A stretch of 64,000 nucleotides of DNA from Marinobacter vulgaris (GCF_003344045.1 NZ_QFWX01000001.1:558001-622000); one strand, 5' to 3'. Shown: positions 1-9,825, numbered from the stretch's first letter. Translations and numbers: made by a program. The notes: generated by a model from the sequence alone, not told the origin.

Positions 1-1
1 A

Positions 2-868
2 GCGTCTTCCCCCCAGGATTATGTTCGCCAGCTCGGCCAGTTCAGCCCCAAGAAGCTCAAGCCGGAAATCAGTCTGGCCAAGGGACTGACCGATCCCATT
101 GTCAGTTTGAGTATGGGCCAGACCGCCGAAGTACTGGCCCAGCAGTTCAACATCTCCCGGCAGGAAGCGGATGAGTACGCCGTATCCAGCCATCAGCGTC
201 TTGCCCGCGCCCAGGAGGAAGGCTGGCTGGACGATGAGGTTGTGCCGGCCATTTCGCCGGAAGGGGAGCTTTTCAAACACGATGATGGAGTGCGTGCCGA
301 CACGTCTGCCGAGGCTCTTGCCAAACTCAAGGCTGCCTTTGAACCACCGTTCGGTCAGGTGACGCCCGGCAACAGTTCCCAGGTCACTGATGGGGCCTCC
401 TGGCTGATACTGGCATCCGAGGAGGCGGTGAAGAAATACGGGCTCAAGCCACGAGCGGTCCTGGTCGACAGTGAGTGGGCCGCTCTGGACCCCAAGATCA
501 TGGGGCTTGGCCCGGTACTCAGTTCCACCGCGTTGCTGAAACGACACAACGCCGGCCTGAATGATATTGACCTGTGGGAAATCAACGAAGCGTTTGCAGC
601 CCAGGTACTGGCCTGCATGAAAGCCTGGGCCGACCCGGAGTTCTGCAAGGTGGCCCTGGGGCTGGACAAACCCATGGGAAAGCTGGACCCCGAGCGCCTG
701 AATATCGATGGCGGTGCCGTGGCCATGGGTCACCCGGTAGGCACCAGCGGCAACCGGATTGTCCTCCACCTGATGAATGCCCTGCACCGCAAGGGCGTCA
801 AACGGGGCATTGCTACCGAGTGTATTGGTGGCGGCCAGTCCGGAGCCATGCTGATCGAGGCGGTGTAA
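2..868 (+). CDS. Acetyl-CoA C-acyltransferase (thiolase), FadI-like, 5' truncated by window edge
   Basis: The reading frame is open from base 2, so the N-terminus and the nucleophilic cysteine lie outside the window; 288 residues remain. The C-terminal half carries the two remaining thiolase landmarks: the histidine motif GGAVAMGHPVGTSG and the cysteine motif ECIGGGQSGAM near the end. NEAFAAQ is the usual thiolase C-domain motif. The enzyme cleaves 3-ketoacyl-CoA with CoA, the last step of beta-oxidation. It is followed after 49 bp by a FadJ-like trifunctional protein, so the two probably form a fadIJ-type operon. Which chain length it uses cannot be told from the sequence. Confidence 0.9.
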   Translation, partial: ASSPQDYVRQLGQFSPKKLKPEISLAKGLTDPIVSLSMGQTAEVLAQQFNISRQEADEYAVSSHQRLARAQEEGWLDDEVVPAISPEGELFKHDDGVRADTSAEALAKLKAAFEPPFGQVTPGNSSQVTDGASWLILASEEAVKKYGLKPRAVLVDSEWAALDPKIMGLGPVLSSTALLKRHNAGLNDIDLWEINEAFAAQVLACMKAWADPEFCKVALGLDKPMGKLDPERLNIDGGAVAMGHPVGTSGNRIVLHLMNALHRKGVKRGIATECIGGGQSGAMLIEAV

Positions 869-917
869 ACCCGGTCACAGCATTCACGCTTTAGCCATAA
901 GATTGCAGGAGGCAACA

Positions 918-3026
918 ATGACAGGTCATATTCTGAAAGCCCTGAGTGCCCGTGAGATGGCCCGGGGCCCATTTGCGAACGCAGATACCGAAAAACAGGC
1001 AGAAAACTGGCAGCACTGGCGCCTTGGCCGGGATGAAAAGGACGTTGCCTGGCTGATCTTTGATAAAAAAGAGGCCGCAGCCAACGTCCTTTCTGCCGGC
1101 GTTCTTGAAGAGCTTGGCAAGATTGTGGAGGCGCTTGAGAGCAAGCCGCCAAAAGGGTTGGTGTTACGATCCATCAAGCCCACAGGCTTCTGCCTCGGAG
1201 CCGATATCACCGAATTCTCCGAACTCGGATCGGAGTCGGAGGTCGTGGACAAGCTTAGCCGGGCCCATGAGGTGGTTGACCGGTTTGAGGCCTTGTCCTT
1301 TCCGACCATTGCCGTGATTCATGGCTCTTGCCTGGGTGGTGGTCTGGAACTGGCCCTGGCCTGCGACTACCGGTTTGCCATCCCCGGCGCCAAGTTGGGC
1401 TTCCCCGAAGTCCAGTTGGGCCTGCACCCGGGCCTGGGCGGTACGGCGCGTCTCACCCAGCTGGTGGACCCGATTGAAGCCATGACCATGATGCTGACTG
1501 GCAAGACCCTTCCCCACGTCAAGGCCAGCAAACTGGGGCTGGTCGACCTGGTGGTGGAAGAGCGCCATGTGGCCGCGGCTGTCGAGGCGGCGGTTACCGG
1601 CGATGTCGAGCAGAGCAGCAGTGGCATGCGTGGCCGGGTGCTTTCCACGAAACCGGCGCGGCAGTTGCAGACCCGCCAGATGCGCTCGCAGGCGGCCAAA
1701 AAAGCGCCGCCCCAGCATTATCCTGCGCCCGAGGCGCTGATTGATCTGTGGGAGCAGTACGGTGGAGAGTCCGGCCCATCCATGCGCAAGGAGGAAATCG
1801 CCTCCTTTGCCAAGCTGATGATGACGGACACCTCCCGTAACCTGGTCAAAGTGTTCTTCCTGCGTGAAAAAATGAAAGGCCTGACCCGCACCGGGGCCGA
1901 ACCCGTTGAGCATGTGCACGTGGTCGGTGCCGGTGAGATGGGGGCCGATATTGCCGGTTGGTGTGCTTTCCAGGGGTTGCGGGTCACCCTGTTTGATATG
2001 GAGGCGGACAAGCTGGCCCAAGCGGTCGGAAAACTGGCAGATCTGTGTGAAAAGAAACACCGGTCTGAAGCCCAGCGCCGGGATATCCTGGATCGCCTGA
2101 CACCGGATTTTGCCAATCGTGGCGTCGAACAGGCCGACCTGGTGATCGAGGCGGTGCCCGAGAAAGTGGATATCAAGCAGAAGGTCTATGAGGATGTGGA
2201 GCCCAGACTTAAGCATGGCGCCATCCTGGCCACCAATACCTCCAGTATTCCCCTGGAAACCCTGGGTGAAAAACTCAAGGACCCGAAACGTCTGGTTGGC
2301 CTGCACTTTTTTAATCCGGTGGCCCTGATGCCGCTGGTTGAAGTGGTCAACCACGATAAGGCTGACAGCAAAGTGCTGGACCGGGCCCGTGCCTTTGTTG
2401 GCCAGATTGACCGGTTGCCTGCGCCGGTCGAAACCGCGCCTGGCTTCCTGGTAAACCGGGCCCTGACACCCTACCTTGTGGAGGCCATGGTCATGCTGGA
2501 TGAAGGCGTTGCCGCCGAAAGCATTGACCGGGTGGCGGAAGACTTCGGTATGCCCATGGGACCGATCGAACTGGCCGATCAGGTTGGCCTGGACATTTGC
2601 CTGAGTGTGGCAGACATGCTTCGTGACCGCCTGGACACCGACATGCCGCCGGCGCCGGACTGGCTCCGGGAAAAGGTCAAGGATGGCAAGTTGGGTAAGA
2701 AGTCCGGGGAGGGTTTGTATCAGTGGAAAAAAGGCAAGGCCGATAAGCAGGACAAAACCGAGGCCGCCCCGGATGATACCCTCGACCGGCTGCTGTTACC
2801 CATGCTGAATGCCTGCATGGCCTGCCTGAGAGAGGGCGTAATCGGGGACGAGGCCCTGGTGGATGGCGCCATGATCTTCGGCACCGGTTTTGCCCCCTTC
2901 CGTGGTGGCCCCATGAACTACGCTCATAAGCGGGGCTTTGACGATATCCGGAGCTCACTGGCAACCCTGGCAGATAACCACGGAGACCGGTTCAGGCCGG
3001 ATGAGGGTTGGTCGGATAAAAGCTGA
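918..3026 (+). CDS. fadJ: Fatty-acid oxidation multifunctional protein (enoyl-CoA hydratase / 3-hydroxyacyl-CoA dehydrogenase), FadJ-like
   Basis: A 702-residue protein. The start chosen is ATG 918, preceded by a strong AGGAGG ribosome site at 907-912; a TTG at 903 lies in the same frame but inside that site. Residues about 40-230 form the crotonase domain, with the oxyanion-hole signature HGSCLGGGLELALACDYR. From about residue 330 a Rossmann NAD-binding motif GAGEMGADIAGW opens the 3-hydroxyacyl-CoA dehydrogenase domain, with LHFFNPV and the dehydrogenase C-terminal domains after it. It acts in the cytoplasm between acyl-CoA dehydrogenase and thiolase. FadB and FadJ types are hard to separate by eye; the short length and thiolase-first order favour a FadJ-like assignment. 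Confidence 0.9.
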   Translation: MTGHILKALSAREMARGPFANADTEKQAENWQHWRLGRDEKDVAWLIFDKKEAAANVLSAGVLEELGKIVEALESKPPKGLVLRSIKPTGFCLGADITEFSELGSESEVVDKLSRAHEVVDRFEALSFPTIAVIHGSCLGGGLELALACDYRFAIPGAKLGFPEVQLGLHPGLGGTARLTQLVDPIEAMTMMLTGKTLPHVKASKLGLVDLVVEERHVAAAVEAAVTGDVEQSSSGMRGRVLSTKPARQLQTRQMRSQAAKKAPPQHYPAPEALIDLWEQYGGESGPSMRKEEIASFAKLMMTDTSRNLVKVFFLREKMKGLTRTGAEPVEHVHVVGAGEMGADIAGWCAFQGLRVTLFDMEADKLAQAVGKLADLCEKKHRSEAQRRDILDRLTPDFANRGVEQADLVIEAVPEKVDIKQKVYEDVEPRLKHGAILATNTSSIPLETLGEKLKDPKRLVGLHFFNPVALMPLVEVVNHDKADSKVLDRARAFVGQIDRLPAPVETAPGFLVNRALTPYLVEAMVMLDEGVAAESIDRVAEDFGMPMGPIELADQVGLDICLSVADMLRDRLDTDMPPAPDWLREKVKDGKLGKKSGEGLYQWKKGKADKQDKTEAAPDDTLDRLLLPMLNACMACLREGVIGDEALVDGAMIFGTGFAPFRGGPMNYAHKRGFDDIRSSLATLADNHGDRFRPDEGWSDKS

Positions 3027-3069
3027 TCCGGGCAATGATTACGAGTATTCATAACTGAGGAATTTTTTG

Positions 3070-5022
3070 ATGTCTGATGACGCCAAGCGATTCGATCCGC
3101 AAAACGATCAGAAGCGAGAGGATCAGCGTCAGCGCAAACCCCTTGACCCCATGAATGAGACCGGACAGCAGAATGAGCCACCCCAGTGGGTCCGGGTCCT
3201 GAATGCCCTGTTGCTGGCGTTTCTGGTTTTCTACGCCATTCAGCTGGTATCGCAATCCGGTTCCCAGGAGTTGAGCTACAACGAGTTCAAGGAAAGGGTG
3301 ACCGCTGGAAAGGTGTCCGAAGTCACCATTGAAGGGCATCAGGTAACGGGAACCATGGAAGATGCCGGCGGTTCGGAAGACCCGTCTGGCCAGCAGATGT
3401 TCCGCACCTATATTCCGGAGGTGGGTGATACCCAGGTGGTGGATCTGCTGGAGCAGAATGGCGTCATTATCACGGCCAAGGAATCGGGCCCGGACATATT
3501 GTCCCGTCTGCTGGTCAGCTTCCTGCCCTGGCTAATCATCCTTGGCCTGGTTATTTTCTTCTGGCAGCGGATGCAGCGCCAGATGGGGAGCCAGCAGGCT
3601 GGCGGCCTGTTCAGCATGGGCAAGTCCAAAGCCAAGCGCTTTTCCCGGGATGAACCCGGCAAAACCTTCAAGGATATCGCCGGTTCGGACAATGCCAAGA
3701 AGGACCTGACCGAGATTGTTGATTATCTGAAAAACCCTGACTTCTATCAGCGCCTGGGGGCCAAGCTTCCCCGGGGGGTGCTGATGGTGGGGCCGCCCGG
3801 TACCGGCAAAACCCTGATGGCAAGGGCGGTGGCCGGCGAGGCCGATGTTCCGTTTTTCTCCATTTCCGGTTCCGAATTCATCGAGATGTTTGTGGGCGTG
3901 GGGGCGTCCCGCGTGCGCAACATGTTTGAGGAAGCCCGCAAAGAATCCCCGTCCATCATTTTCATCGATGAACTCGATGCCATTGGCCGCTCCCGGGGCG
4001 CGGGCGTTGGCGGTGGTCACGACGAGCGTGAGCAGACCCTGAACCAGATACTCTCGGAGATGGACGGTTTCTCTCCCCATGAGACCGTGGTGGTGATTGC
4101 CGCCACCAACCGGCCCGATGTTCTGGACCCGGCCCTGCTGCGCCCCGGTCGATTTGACCGCAAGGTCACCCTGGACCGGCCCCACAGGCAGGCCCGTGAA
4201 AAGATACTCGGCATTCACACAAAAGCCATGCCGCTGGGGGATGATGTCGACCTGGCTGCAGTGGCACGCAGGACCGTCGGGTTTGCCGGTGCCGACCTGG
4301 AAAACCTTGCCAATGAGGCTGCCCTGTTCGCTGGCCGCGATGACAGCAAGGTGGTTTGTATGCGGCACTTCGACATGGCGCGGGATAAAGTGCTGATGGG
4401 GGCCAAACGGGAGCAGAACCTCAGTGATGACGAGAAAAAGGTGATTGCCTTCCATGAGTCCGGGCATGCGCTGACGGCGCTGCTGTTCCCCAAGGCGGAC
4501 CCGCTCGAAAAAGTCACTATCATTCCCCGGGGTCAGGCCCTCGGGTTGACCGAGCAGGCACCGGATGAAGACCGCCTGAACATGACCGCAAGCTATGCCC
4601 GGGACCGGATTGCCGTCATGCTGGGCGGACGGGCGTCCGAGCAGCTGATCTTCAACGAAGTCAGCAGTGGGGCTGAAAATGACATCGAGCAGGCCACCAA
4701 ACTGGCCCGCCGGATGGTGTCCCGCTGGGGTATGAGTGAGGTTATCGGCCCCATGTCGGTCAGCTCCAGCCAGGAGGAAGTGTTCCTGGGTCATGAGATC
4801 TCCCGGGAGCGTGAGTACAGCGAGGCGACCGCCGAGAAGATTGATGACGAGGTCAGGAAGCTCATCACCGGTATCGAAAAAGAGGTCAACAAGCGGCTTG
4901 AGGAAAATCGTGACCAGTTGGAGCGGTTGGCCAACACCCTGTTCGAGGAAGAAACCCTTGAGGCCAGCGACATTGATTCGCTGCTGGATATCAGGGTCAG
5001 GGACAACGGGAAAAGTGAATAG
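3070..5022 (+). CDS. ftsH: ATP-dependent zinc metalloprotease FtsH paralogue
   Basis: A 650-residue inner-membrane AAA protease. A charged N-terminal tail of about 40 residues precedes TM1 (about 42-60); a periplasmic domain and TM2 (about 145-165) follow. The AAA module has Walker A GPPGTGKT (about 241), Walker [11 protein letters not shown] and the second region of homology [20 protein letters not shown]. The zinc site HESGH is at about 462-466. A TTG three bases before the ATG is also possible. The gene is not next to rlmE/folP, where the housekeeping ftsH usually lies in gammaproteobacteria, so this is probably a second copy; that is inference. The hydrophilic, charged N-terminal extension is longer than in E. 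coli FtsH. Confidence 0.92.
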   Translation: MSDDAKRFDPQNDQKREDQRQRKPLDPMNETGQQNEPPQWVRVLNALLLAFLVFYAIQLVSQSGSQELSYNEFKERVTAGKVSEVTIEGHQVTGTMEDAGGSEDPSGQQMFRTYIPEVGDTQVVDLLEQNGVIITAKESGPDILSRLLVSFLPWLIILGLVIFFWQRMQRQMGSQQAGGLFSMGKSKAKRFSRDEPGKTFKDIAGSDNAKKDLTEIVDYLKNPDFYQRLGAKLPRGVLMVGPPGTGKTLMARAVAGEADVPFFSISGSEFIEMFVGVGASRVRNMFEEARKESPSIIFIDELDAIGRSRGAGVGGGHDEREQTLNQILSEMDGFSPHETVVVIAATNRPDVLDPALLRPGRFDRKVTLDRPHRQAREKILGIHTKAMPLGDDVDLAAVARRTVGFAGADLENLANEAALFAGRDDSKVVCMRHFDMARDKVLMGAKREQNLSDDEKKVIAFHESGHALTALLFPKADPLEKVTIIPRGQALGLTEQAPDEDRLNMTASYARDRIAVMLGGRASEQLIFNEVSSGAENDIEQATKLARRMVSRWGMSEVIGPMSVSSSQEEVFLGHEISREREYSEATAEKIDDEVRKLITGIEKEVNKRLEENRDQLERLANTLFEEETLEASDIDSLLDIRVRDNGKSE

Positions 5023-5058
5023 AGACAGGCGTGATCGCTGAGCGGGGACCATGACCAG

Positions 5059-5904
5059 ATGACGGAGAGTGATGGTTCCGCAGTTCTATTCGCGCGGCGA
5101 TTCTGGTGTTTTTCACGCCGGGTATTGGGCAATTTTTTGCGCAATCGGGGTATTCTGCTGGCCGGTGGAGTTGGTTACAACGTTCTCCTGTCTGCGGTGC
5201 CCCTGCTGGCGCTGCTCGGGGTTCTGCTGACCCGGGTGGTGGAAGAAGAGCAGCTGCTGGAGGTCATGGCGATCCAGGCCCAGCATTTTGCGCCCGCCCA
5301 CGCAGATGTGTGGCTGGAGGCGGTGCGCGCTTTCATGGAATCACGGGACATCATCGGCATTGCGGGCATTCCGGTACTGCTGTTTTTCAGCTCCTTTGCG
5401 TTCCGGATGCTGGAGGACTCGATCGCCATTATCTTTCATCGCCCGGACAATCCCCGGCGCAGCTTCTGGCTGTCAGCCGTGCTTCCCTACGCATTCATGC
5501 TGGTACTGGGTGCCGGCCTTTTTACTCTGACCTTGCTGTTTGCCGTCATCAATACCCTTTATGAAGAGCCGGGTCTCATCCTGTACCTGCTCAGCTTTGT
5601 CAGCGTTTTTCTCATGTTCAGCGCCATCTACAAAGTCTTGCCGATTTCGCACATATCGCCGCGTCGGGCCGTGGTCGGAGGTCTGGTAGCGGCCATCCTG
5701 TGGGAGGCGACACGGCTGGTCATGATGTACTACTTTCTCAATATTTCATTCGTGAATGTGATCTACGGGTCCCTGGCAACCATTATTGTCCTGCTCATCA
5801 GCCTGGAGGTAGGCTCCATTATTCTGCTGCTGGGCGCCCAGGTTATTGCAGAGCTGGAGCGCAGTGAGCGAGCGTCGGTGCCATGGTATATCAACCCGGA
5901 CTGA
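5059..5904 (+). CDS. YihY/virulence factor BrkB family membrane protein
   Basis: A 281-residue integral membrane protein with about six hydrophobic segments. The family pattern is recognisable: an early GNFLRNRGILLAGGVGYNVL stretch, a long amphipathic segment, and a late motif with IYKVLPISHISPRRAVVGG followed by the ATRLVMMYYFLN helix. BrkB/YihY proteins were once called RNase BN in error; their function is still uncertain. It starts 36 bp after the ftsH stop, so co-transcription with ftsH is possible, and lies 92 bp upstream of the antiporter operon. No strong ribosome site is seen at the chosen ATG. Confidence 0.8.
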   Translation: MTESDGSAVLFARRFWCFSRRVLGNFLRNRGILLAGGVGYNVLLSAVPLLALLGVLLTRVVEEEQLLEVMAIQAQHFAPAHADVWLEAVRAFMESRDIIGIAGIPVLLFFSSFAFRMLEDSIAIIFHRPDNPRRSFWLSAVLPYAFMLVLGAGLFTLTLLFAVINTLYEEPGLILYLLSFVSVFLMFSAIYKVLPISHISPRRAVVGGLVAAILWEATRLVMMYYFLNISFVNVIYGSLATIIVLLISLEVGSIILLLGAQVIAELERSERASVPWYINPD

Positions 5905-5996
5905 CGATTGGTCGGGTCAGCGGGTGAGCCCGCTGGCTGCTCCGCTAAAGAGTCTGGCCTGTGGTAGTCTCTCTAAAGATCGGAAAGGGAGTGTTT

Positions 5997-6497
5997 ATGG
6001 CCTTATTCGGAGCTTTCTGCCTGCGGACCGCGGGCCTCTACCTGGTGTGGTGGGTGATGACCGAAGGCGATTCATCAGGGCTAGGGTTCGGCGCGGTGAT
6101 TGTTGTGCTGGTGGGCCTGCTCTCCTGCAAGCTTTACTCACCCTCCGGCTATGCTCTCCATCCGCTCGCAACCTTGAGATTCGCCGGGTTCTTCATGCTG
6201 CGGTCGGTGGTGGCGGGCGTGGATGTGGGACGTCGACTGCTGTCCCCGTCGGTTCCGGTCAATCCGGGCTACCTTACTGTAACAACCAGCCTACCGGCTG
6301 GTGGCCCCCGCTGGCTGCTGGCCAATACCCTGTCATTGATGCCGGGCACCCTGAGTGTGCGTTTGCAGGGTGCCAGCCTGGAGCTTCATTGCCTTGATCT
6401 GGACCAGCCCATTGACGCAGACGTCCGTTCGGCCGAACGGAAGATTGCCGGGGTGTTCGGCCTGAGACCAGCGGGGGCAGGGGAGACCACGCCATGA
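5997..6497 (+). CDS. mnhE: Mrp-type Na+/H+ antiporter subunit E
   Basis: A 166-residue membrane protein, first gene of a nine-gene overlapping operon. The start is ATG 5997, preceded by GAAAGGGA at about 5982-5989; an in-frame GTG at 5961 would place the ribosome site inside the gene. The N-terminus has three hydrophobic segments and the cytoplasmic half contains NPGYLTVTTSLP and the LLANTLSLMPGTLSV motif typical of MrpE/MnhE. Subunit E is a small accessory part of the Mrp complex, needed for assembly. The stop codon overlaps the next start (ATGA at 6494), consistent with translational coupling. Confidence 0.88.
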   Translation: MALFGAFCLRTAGLYLVWWVMTEGDSSGLGFGAVIVVLVGLLSCKLYSPSGYALHPLATLRFAGFFMLRSVVAGVDVGRRLLSPSVPVNPGYLTVTTSLPAGGPRWLLANTLSLMPGTLSVRLQGASLELHCLDLDQPIDADVRSAERKIAGVFGLRPAGAGETTP

Positions 6498-6763
6498 CCC
6501 TGACGCTGAATACGGTTGCCGTGTTTCTTCTGGGTAACCTGCTGGTGGCGTTTGTGCGCATCTGGCGCGGGCCGCATCCCGCCGACCGCATGCTGGCCTC
6601 CCAGCTTTTTGGAACCACGGGCGTGGCCCTGTTACTGGTATTGGCGGAAGCCCAGGGTATGCCCTCACTCCGGGATGTGGCACTGATTCTGGCGCTGTTG
6701 TCGGTGCTTGCGGTTGTCGGTTTTGTCACCCGACGGGGCCTGAGAGAGAACGGCCATGATTGA
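6494..6763 (+). CDS. mnhF: Mrp-type Na+/H+ antiporter subunit F
   Basis: An 89-residue protein with three predicted membrane helices. The motif RIWRGPHPADRMLASQLFG is the MrpF hallmark (RxxxGPxxxDR). It overlaps subunit E by four bases and subunit G by eight. In Mrp complexes F lies with E and G at the far end from the D subunits and may contribute to the sodium path; its substrate cannot be read from the sequence. Confidence 0.9.
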   Translation: MTLTLNTVAVFLLGNLLVAFVRIWRGPHPADRMLASQLFGTTGVALLLVLAEAQGMPSLRDVALILALLSVLAVVGFVTRRGLRENGHD

Positions 6764-7076
6764 CTCGGTCATACTGGTTGTCCAGGTTGTGCTCCTGGTG
6801 GTGGGGTGCCTGTTCTTTGGCGTGGGCACCCTGGGCCTGTTCCGGTTTTCGGATACTCTGTGCCGCATCCATGCCCTCACCAAGATTGATAATCTGGGGC
6901 TCGGGTTTATTGCTCTCGCCCTGTTGCCCCAGGCCTCATCACTGGCAACGGGTCTTAAGGTGGTGCTGATCTGGTTGTTGGCACTGGCAGCCAGTGCCAC
7001 CTCGGCGCACCTGGTTGCGCGGGCGGTCAGGTCAGGAGATAAGACCGGTACCGGGAGGAAGCGTGGCAATGGTTGA
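6756..7076 (+). CDS. mnhG: Mrp-type Na+/H+ antiporter subunit G
   Basis: A 106-residue protein with three hydrophobic segments. The motif GTLGLFRFSDTLCRIHA, followed by KIDNLGLG, matches the MrpG/MnhG signature (GxxRFPDxxxRxHAxTK). It overlaps mnhF by 8 bp and the next small gene by 8 bp. The C-terminal tail is basic and hydrophilic. Confidence 0.9.
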   Translation: MIDSVILVVQVVLLVVGCLFFGVGTLGLFRFSDTLCRIHALTKIDNLGLGFIALALLPQASSLATGLKVVLIWLLALAASATSAHLVARAVRSGDKTGTGRKRGNG

Positions 7077-7344
7077 GTGGTTGCTGGACGGGTTGCTGGT
7101 AGTGGCGCTGGTGGTAACCGCTGTGGCGGCTCTCTGCTCCAGAGACCTGTTCCGGGCGGTGGTGGTGTTCATCGCTTTCGGCGTGCTGATGGCGGTGGCG
7201 TGGGTTCGTTTGCATGCGCCCGATATTGCCCTTGCGGAGGCGGCGATCGGTGCCGGTCTTACCGGTGTTCTGCTGCTGGATGCCGTCAGTCACCTTGGCA
7301 GCAAACGACTCCGGGCGCAGCAGCAGGGAGACGGTCGACAATGA
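7069..7344 (+). CDS. DUF4040 / MbhD-like antiporter subunit (MrpA C-terminal equivalent)
   Basis: A 91-residue protein. The start is ATG 7069 with GGGAGGAA upstream at 7053; the frame is open from 6994, but that would overlap mnhG heavily. Three hydrophobic segments and the motif FGVLMAVAWVRLHAPDIALAE, continuing GAGLTGVLLLDA, correspond to the segment that in classical Mrp systems is fused to the end of MrpA and in archaeal Mbh complexes is the separate subunit MbhD. The separate gene identifies this operon as Mbh-like in arrangement. Ends four bases into the next gene. Confidence 0.82.
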   Translation: MVEWLLDGLLVVALVVTAVAALCSRDLFRAVVVFIAFGVLMAVAWVRLHAPDIALAEAAIGAGLTGVLLLDAVSHLGSKRLRAQQQGDGRQ

Positions 7345-8042
7345 TCCGGAGTTTGCGAGCGCTGGCTATTATTGGCGTATGCCTTGCCTTCACCGGTGTG
7401 CTGGCGAGCAGCATCTGGACCATTTCCGGCAACCCCGCCCCGGTGGACCTGGCGCAACTGCTGTCTGAAAATCTCGATCGCAGCGGCGTGGAGCACCCTG
7501 TCACCGCCGTATTGCTGAATTTCCGCAGTTACGACACCCTGCTGGAGATCGGTGTGCTGGTCATTGCCGGCATTGCCGGTATCTCGATGGCAAAAACCGC
7601 ATCCTTGGAAGACCCGCAATTGTGCACCTCGGACTCGTTGCTCTATGCGTTGCAGCGCTGGTTCGTGCCGCTGATGCTGGTACTGGCGGGGTACCTGTTG
7701 TGGGCCGGTGCCGATCGCCCGGGTGGCGCATTTCAGGCTGGGGCGGTGCTCGCTGCCACCGGTGTATTGATGCGCCTTGGGGGCAGCCCCATGGCGTTTC
7801 TCCGCCCGGGCCTGCTGTTGCGATTGGGCCTGGCACTGGGTTTTACGGTATTTCTGCTGGTGGCGGTGGCCAGTGCCATCGGGGGCGAGGCCTTTCTGGC
7901 CTACCCGCCGGGAATGACCAAAACCCTGATCGTGGTTATCGAATCGGTGCTGACCCTGTCCATTGCCATGGTGCTGCTGGCGCTGTTCGTGTCAGCTCCG
8001 GTCAATGATGCCGAGGATCCCGAAGAGGGCTCGTCGTCATGA
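7341..8042 (+). CDS. mnhB: Mrp-type antiporter subunit B (MnhB domain, MbhE/F-like)
   Basis: A 233-residue membrane protein starting at ATG 7341, which overlaps the preceding stop. The N-terminal half contains a hydrophobic segment and VTAVLLNFRSYDTLLEIGVL, the typical MnhB/MbhE motif; the second half has GADRPGGAFQAGAVLA, the MnhB signature (GxxxPGGGFxxG). It thus joins the MbhE-like and MbhF-like parts in one chain. It is coupled to mnhC by a four-base overlap. Confidence 0.87.
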   Translation: MIRSLRALAIIGVCLAFTGVLASSIWTISGNPAPVDLAQLLSENLDRSGVEHPVTAVLLNFRSYDTLLEIGVLVIAGIAGISMAKTASLEDPQLCTSDSLLYALQRWFVPLMLVLAGYLLWAGADRPGGAFQAGAVLAATGVLMRLGGSPMAFLRPGLLLRLGLALGFTVFLLVAVASAIGGEAFLAYPPGMTKTLIVVIESVLTLSIAMVLLALFVSAPVNDAEDPEEGSSS

Positions 8043-8359
8043 CAGCGTCACTGCTTTATTCGTTGGCGGGCGCCATGCTGTGTGGCATCGGCCTGTTCGG
8101 GCTGTTGTGGTTGTCGCATCTGCTCCGCAAGCTGCTGGCCTTCAATATCATGGGGTCCGGCGTTTTCCTGGTGATGGTCGGACTGCCCCAGCATCAGGGT
8201 GGGCCGGATCCGGTGCCCCAGGCCCTGGTGCTTACCGGTATTGTGGTGGCGATCGCCGCTACTGCATTGGCCGTGGTGCTGATAAGACGCTATTACCATC
8301 TGTCCGGAATGACCAGTCTTGAGGGCGAGCGCGCTTCCCGGGAGGGTGGTCCGGAATGA
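8039..8359 (+). CDS. mnhC: Mrp-type antiporter subunit C (NuoK-like)
   Basis: A 106-residue protein with three predicted transmembrane helices. LLRKLLAFNIMGSGVFLVMV and DPVPQALVLTGIVVAIAATA match MnhC/MrpC, a homologue of NuoK of complex I. It sits between B and the D subunits in the usual order and overlaps both neighbours by four bases. Confidence 0.9.
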   Translation: MTASLLYSLAGAMLCGIGLFGLLWLSHLLRKLLAFNIMGSGVFLVMVGLPQHQGGPDPVPQALVLTGIVVAIAATALAVVLIRRYYHLSGMTSLEGERASREGGPE

Positions 8360-9825
8360 CGCTGTGGTTGATGGCAGGGTTGCTGTTCACTCCGCTGGCC
8401 TGGGCGGTGCTCACCCTGCTGATGAACTTCGCCTGGGGTCGTCTGGTGACCTGGGGCGGCATTGTGGTTCAGGTTCTGGTGTCGCTCGGGCTATGGCTGA
8501 TCGTCTCCCGGGACGGGGGCTTCTATTATGGCCTTGGGGGCTGGCAGGCACCGCTGGGCATCGAACTCCGTGTGGACGGGCTTGCCGTTACCTTCGTGTT
8601 GCTCACGGCCGTGGTGGCCAGTGCCTGTGGCCTTCACGCCGGGGTCTACATCGATCCCGACAAGCCCTGGCACCGTTACTTCTGGCCCCTGTTCTGGTTT
8701 CTCTGGGCCGGGCTGAACGCAGTATGGCTGGGAGGGGACTTGTTCAATCTTTATGTGGGGCTGGAGCTGATCAGCCTCTCTGCGGTTGGCCTGGTGGCGC
8801 TGGGAGGCAAAGCCGGGGCGCTGCGGGCGTCGATCAGATATCTGCTGGCGGCCTTGTTGGGTTCCCTGGCCTATCTGCTTGGCGTGGCGTTGATCTACGG
8901 GCAGTTCGGGACCCTGTCCATTGCCGGTGTCGTTTTTCGGCTGGAAGAACACGCTGTGCCGGCAGGGTCTGGCTTGGCGCTTGCCTTGATGGTTACTGGC
9001 CTGGCCCTGAAGACGGCTCTGTTTCCTCTGCATCGCTGGCTGCCGCCGGCCCATGGCATTGCCAAATCCCCGGTCAGCGCGTTGCTGTCGGCACTGGTGG
9101 TCAAGGCCTCTTTTTATATTGCCGCAAGGTTATGGCTGGAGCTTGGCGAGCCCCTCGGTAGCCTGGCAGCGGCCCAGCTGGTCGGCCTGCTGGGAAGCGC
9201 GGCGGTGGTATGGGGCAGCTGGCTGGCATGCCGCCAGCTGGAGCTGAAACAGGTGGTGGCCTATTCTTCGGTGGCCCAGATCGGTTACCTGTTTCTGTTG
9301 TTCCCGCTGACCTACTCGGTATCTGAGTCGGTATCCTTGCAGGCCCAGCAAGGCGTTACCCTCCAGGTGATCAGCCATGCTCTGGCCAAGGCTGCCATGT
9401 TCCTTGCCGCCGGCAACCTTATCCTTGCCACCGGCAGTGCCCGCGTGGATGCGCTGACTGGCGTCAGCCGCTTTCTGCCGTTTTCGCTGTTTTCCTTCGG
9501 CCTCGCCGGGGTGTCGCTGATGAGCTTGCCCCCGTCCGGCGGGTTCGCCGCCAAGTGGCTGCTGCTGCAGGCCAGCCTGGGCAGTGGCCAGTGGTGGTGG
9601 CTGTTGGTGTTGCTCGCGGGCGGTCTGCTTTCAGCGGCGTATGTGTTCCGGATCTACCGCGCATCATTTCTGGAAAGCTTGGAGACGGATGAGTTCTACC
9701 ATCCGCCCAGAAGTCTGGAAGTCATACCGATGGTTCTGGCGCTGATGGCCATCGGGCTTGGACTGGTGTCCGCGGAAGTGCTTTCGGTAATGGCGTTGCC
9801 GTTCGAAGAGGAGGGCTCGCCATGA
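8356..9825 (+). CDS. mnhD: Mrp-type antiporter subunit D, first copy (NuoL/M/N-like proton channel)
   Basis: A 489-residue protein with about fourteen membrane segments. The antiporter-like core has the TM5 glutamate in LYVGLELISLS, the TM7 lysine in LALKTALFPLHRWLP and the TM8 lysine in ALVVKASFY, all needed for proton movement in this family. SSVAQIGY and the later HALAKAAMF lysine helix are present. It is the first of three D-type genes in a row, each overlapping the next by four bases. Confidence 0.9.
   Translation: MTLWLMAGLLFTPLAWAVLTLLMNFAWGRLVTWGGIVVQVLVSLGLWLIVSRDGGFYYGLGGWQAPLGIELRVDGLAVTFVLLTAVVASACGLHAGVYIDPDKPWHRYFWPLFWFLWAGLNAVWLGGDLFNLYVGLELISLSAVGLVALGGKAGALRASIRYLLAALLGSLAYLLGVALIYGQFGTLSIAGVVFRLEEHAVPAGSGLALALMVTGLALKTALFPLHRWLPPAHGIAKSPVSALLSALVVKASFYIAARLWLELGEPLGSLAAAQLVGLLGSAAVVWGSWLACRQLELKQVVAYSSVAQIGYLFLLFPLTYSVSESVSLQAQQGVTLQVISHALAKAAMFLAAGNLILATGSARVDALTGVSRFLPFSLFSFGLAGVSLMSLPPSGGFAAKWLLLQASLGSGQWWWLLVLLAGGLLSAAYVFRIYRASFLESLETDEFYHPPRSLEVIPMVLALMAIGLGLVSAEVLSVMALPFEEEGSP

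Noticed and set aside
3532..5052. 506-residue ORF antisense to ftsH
   Set aside because: FtsH motifs prove the plus strand is coding here.
6994..7068. Longer DUF4040 protein from ATG 6994
   Set aside because: It would overlap mnhG by over 80 bp; ATG 7069 has a better ribosome site and the operon's short-overlap style.
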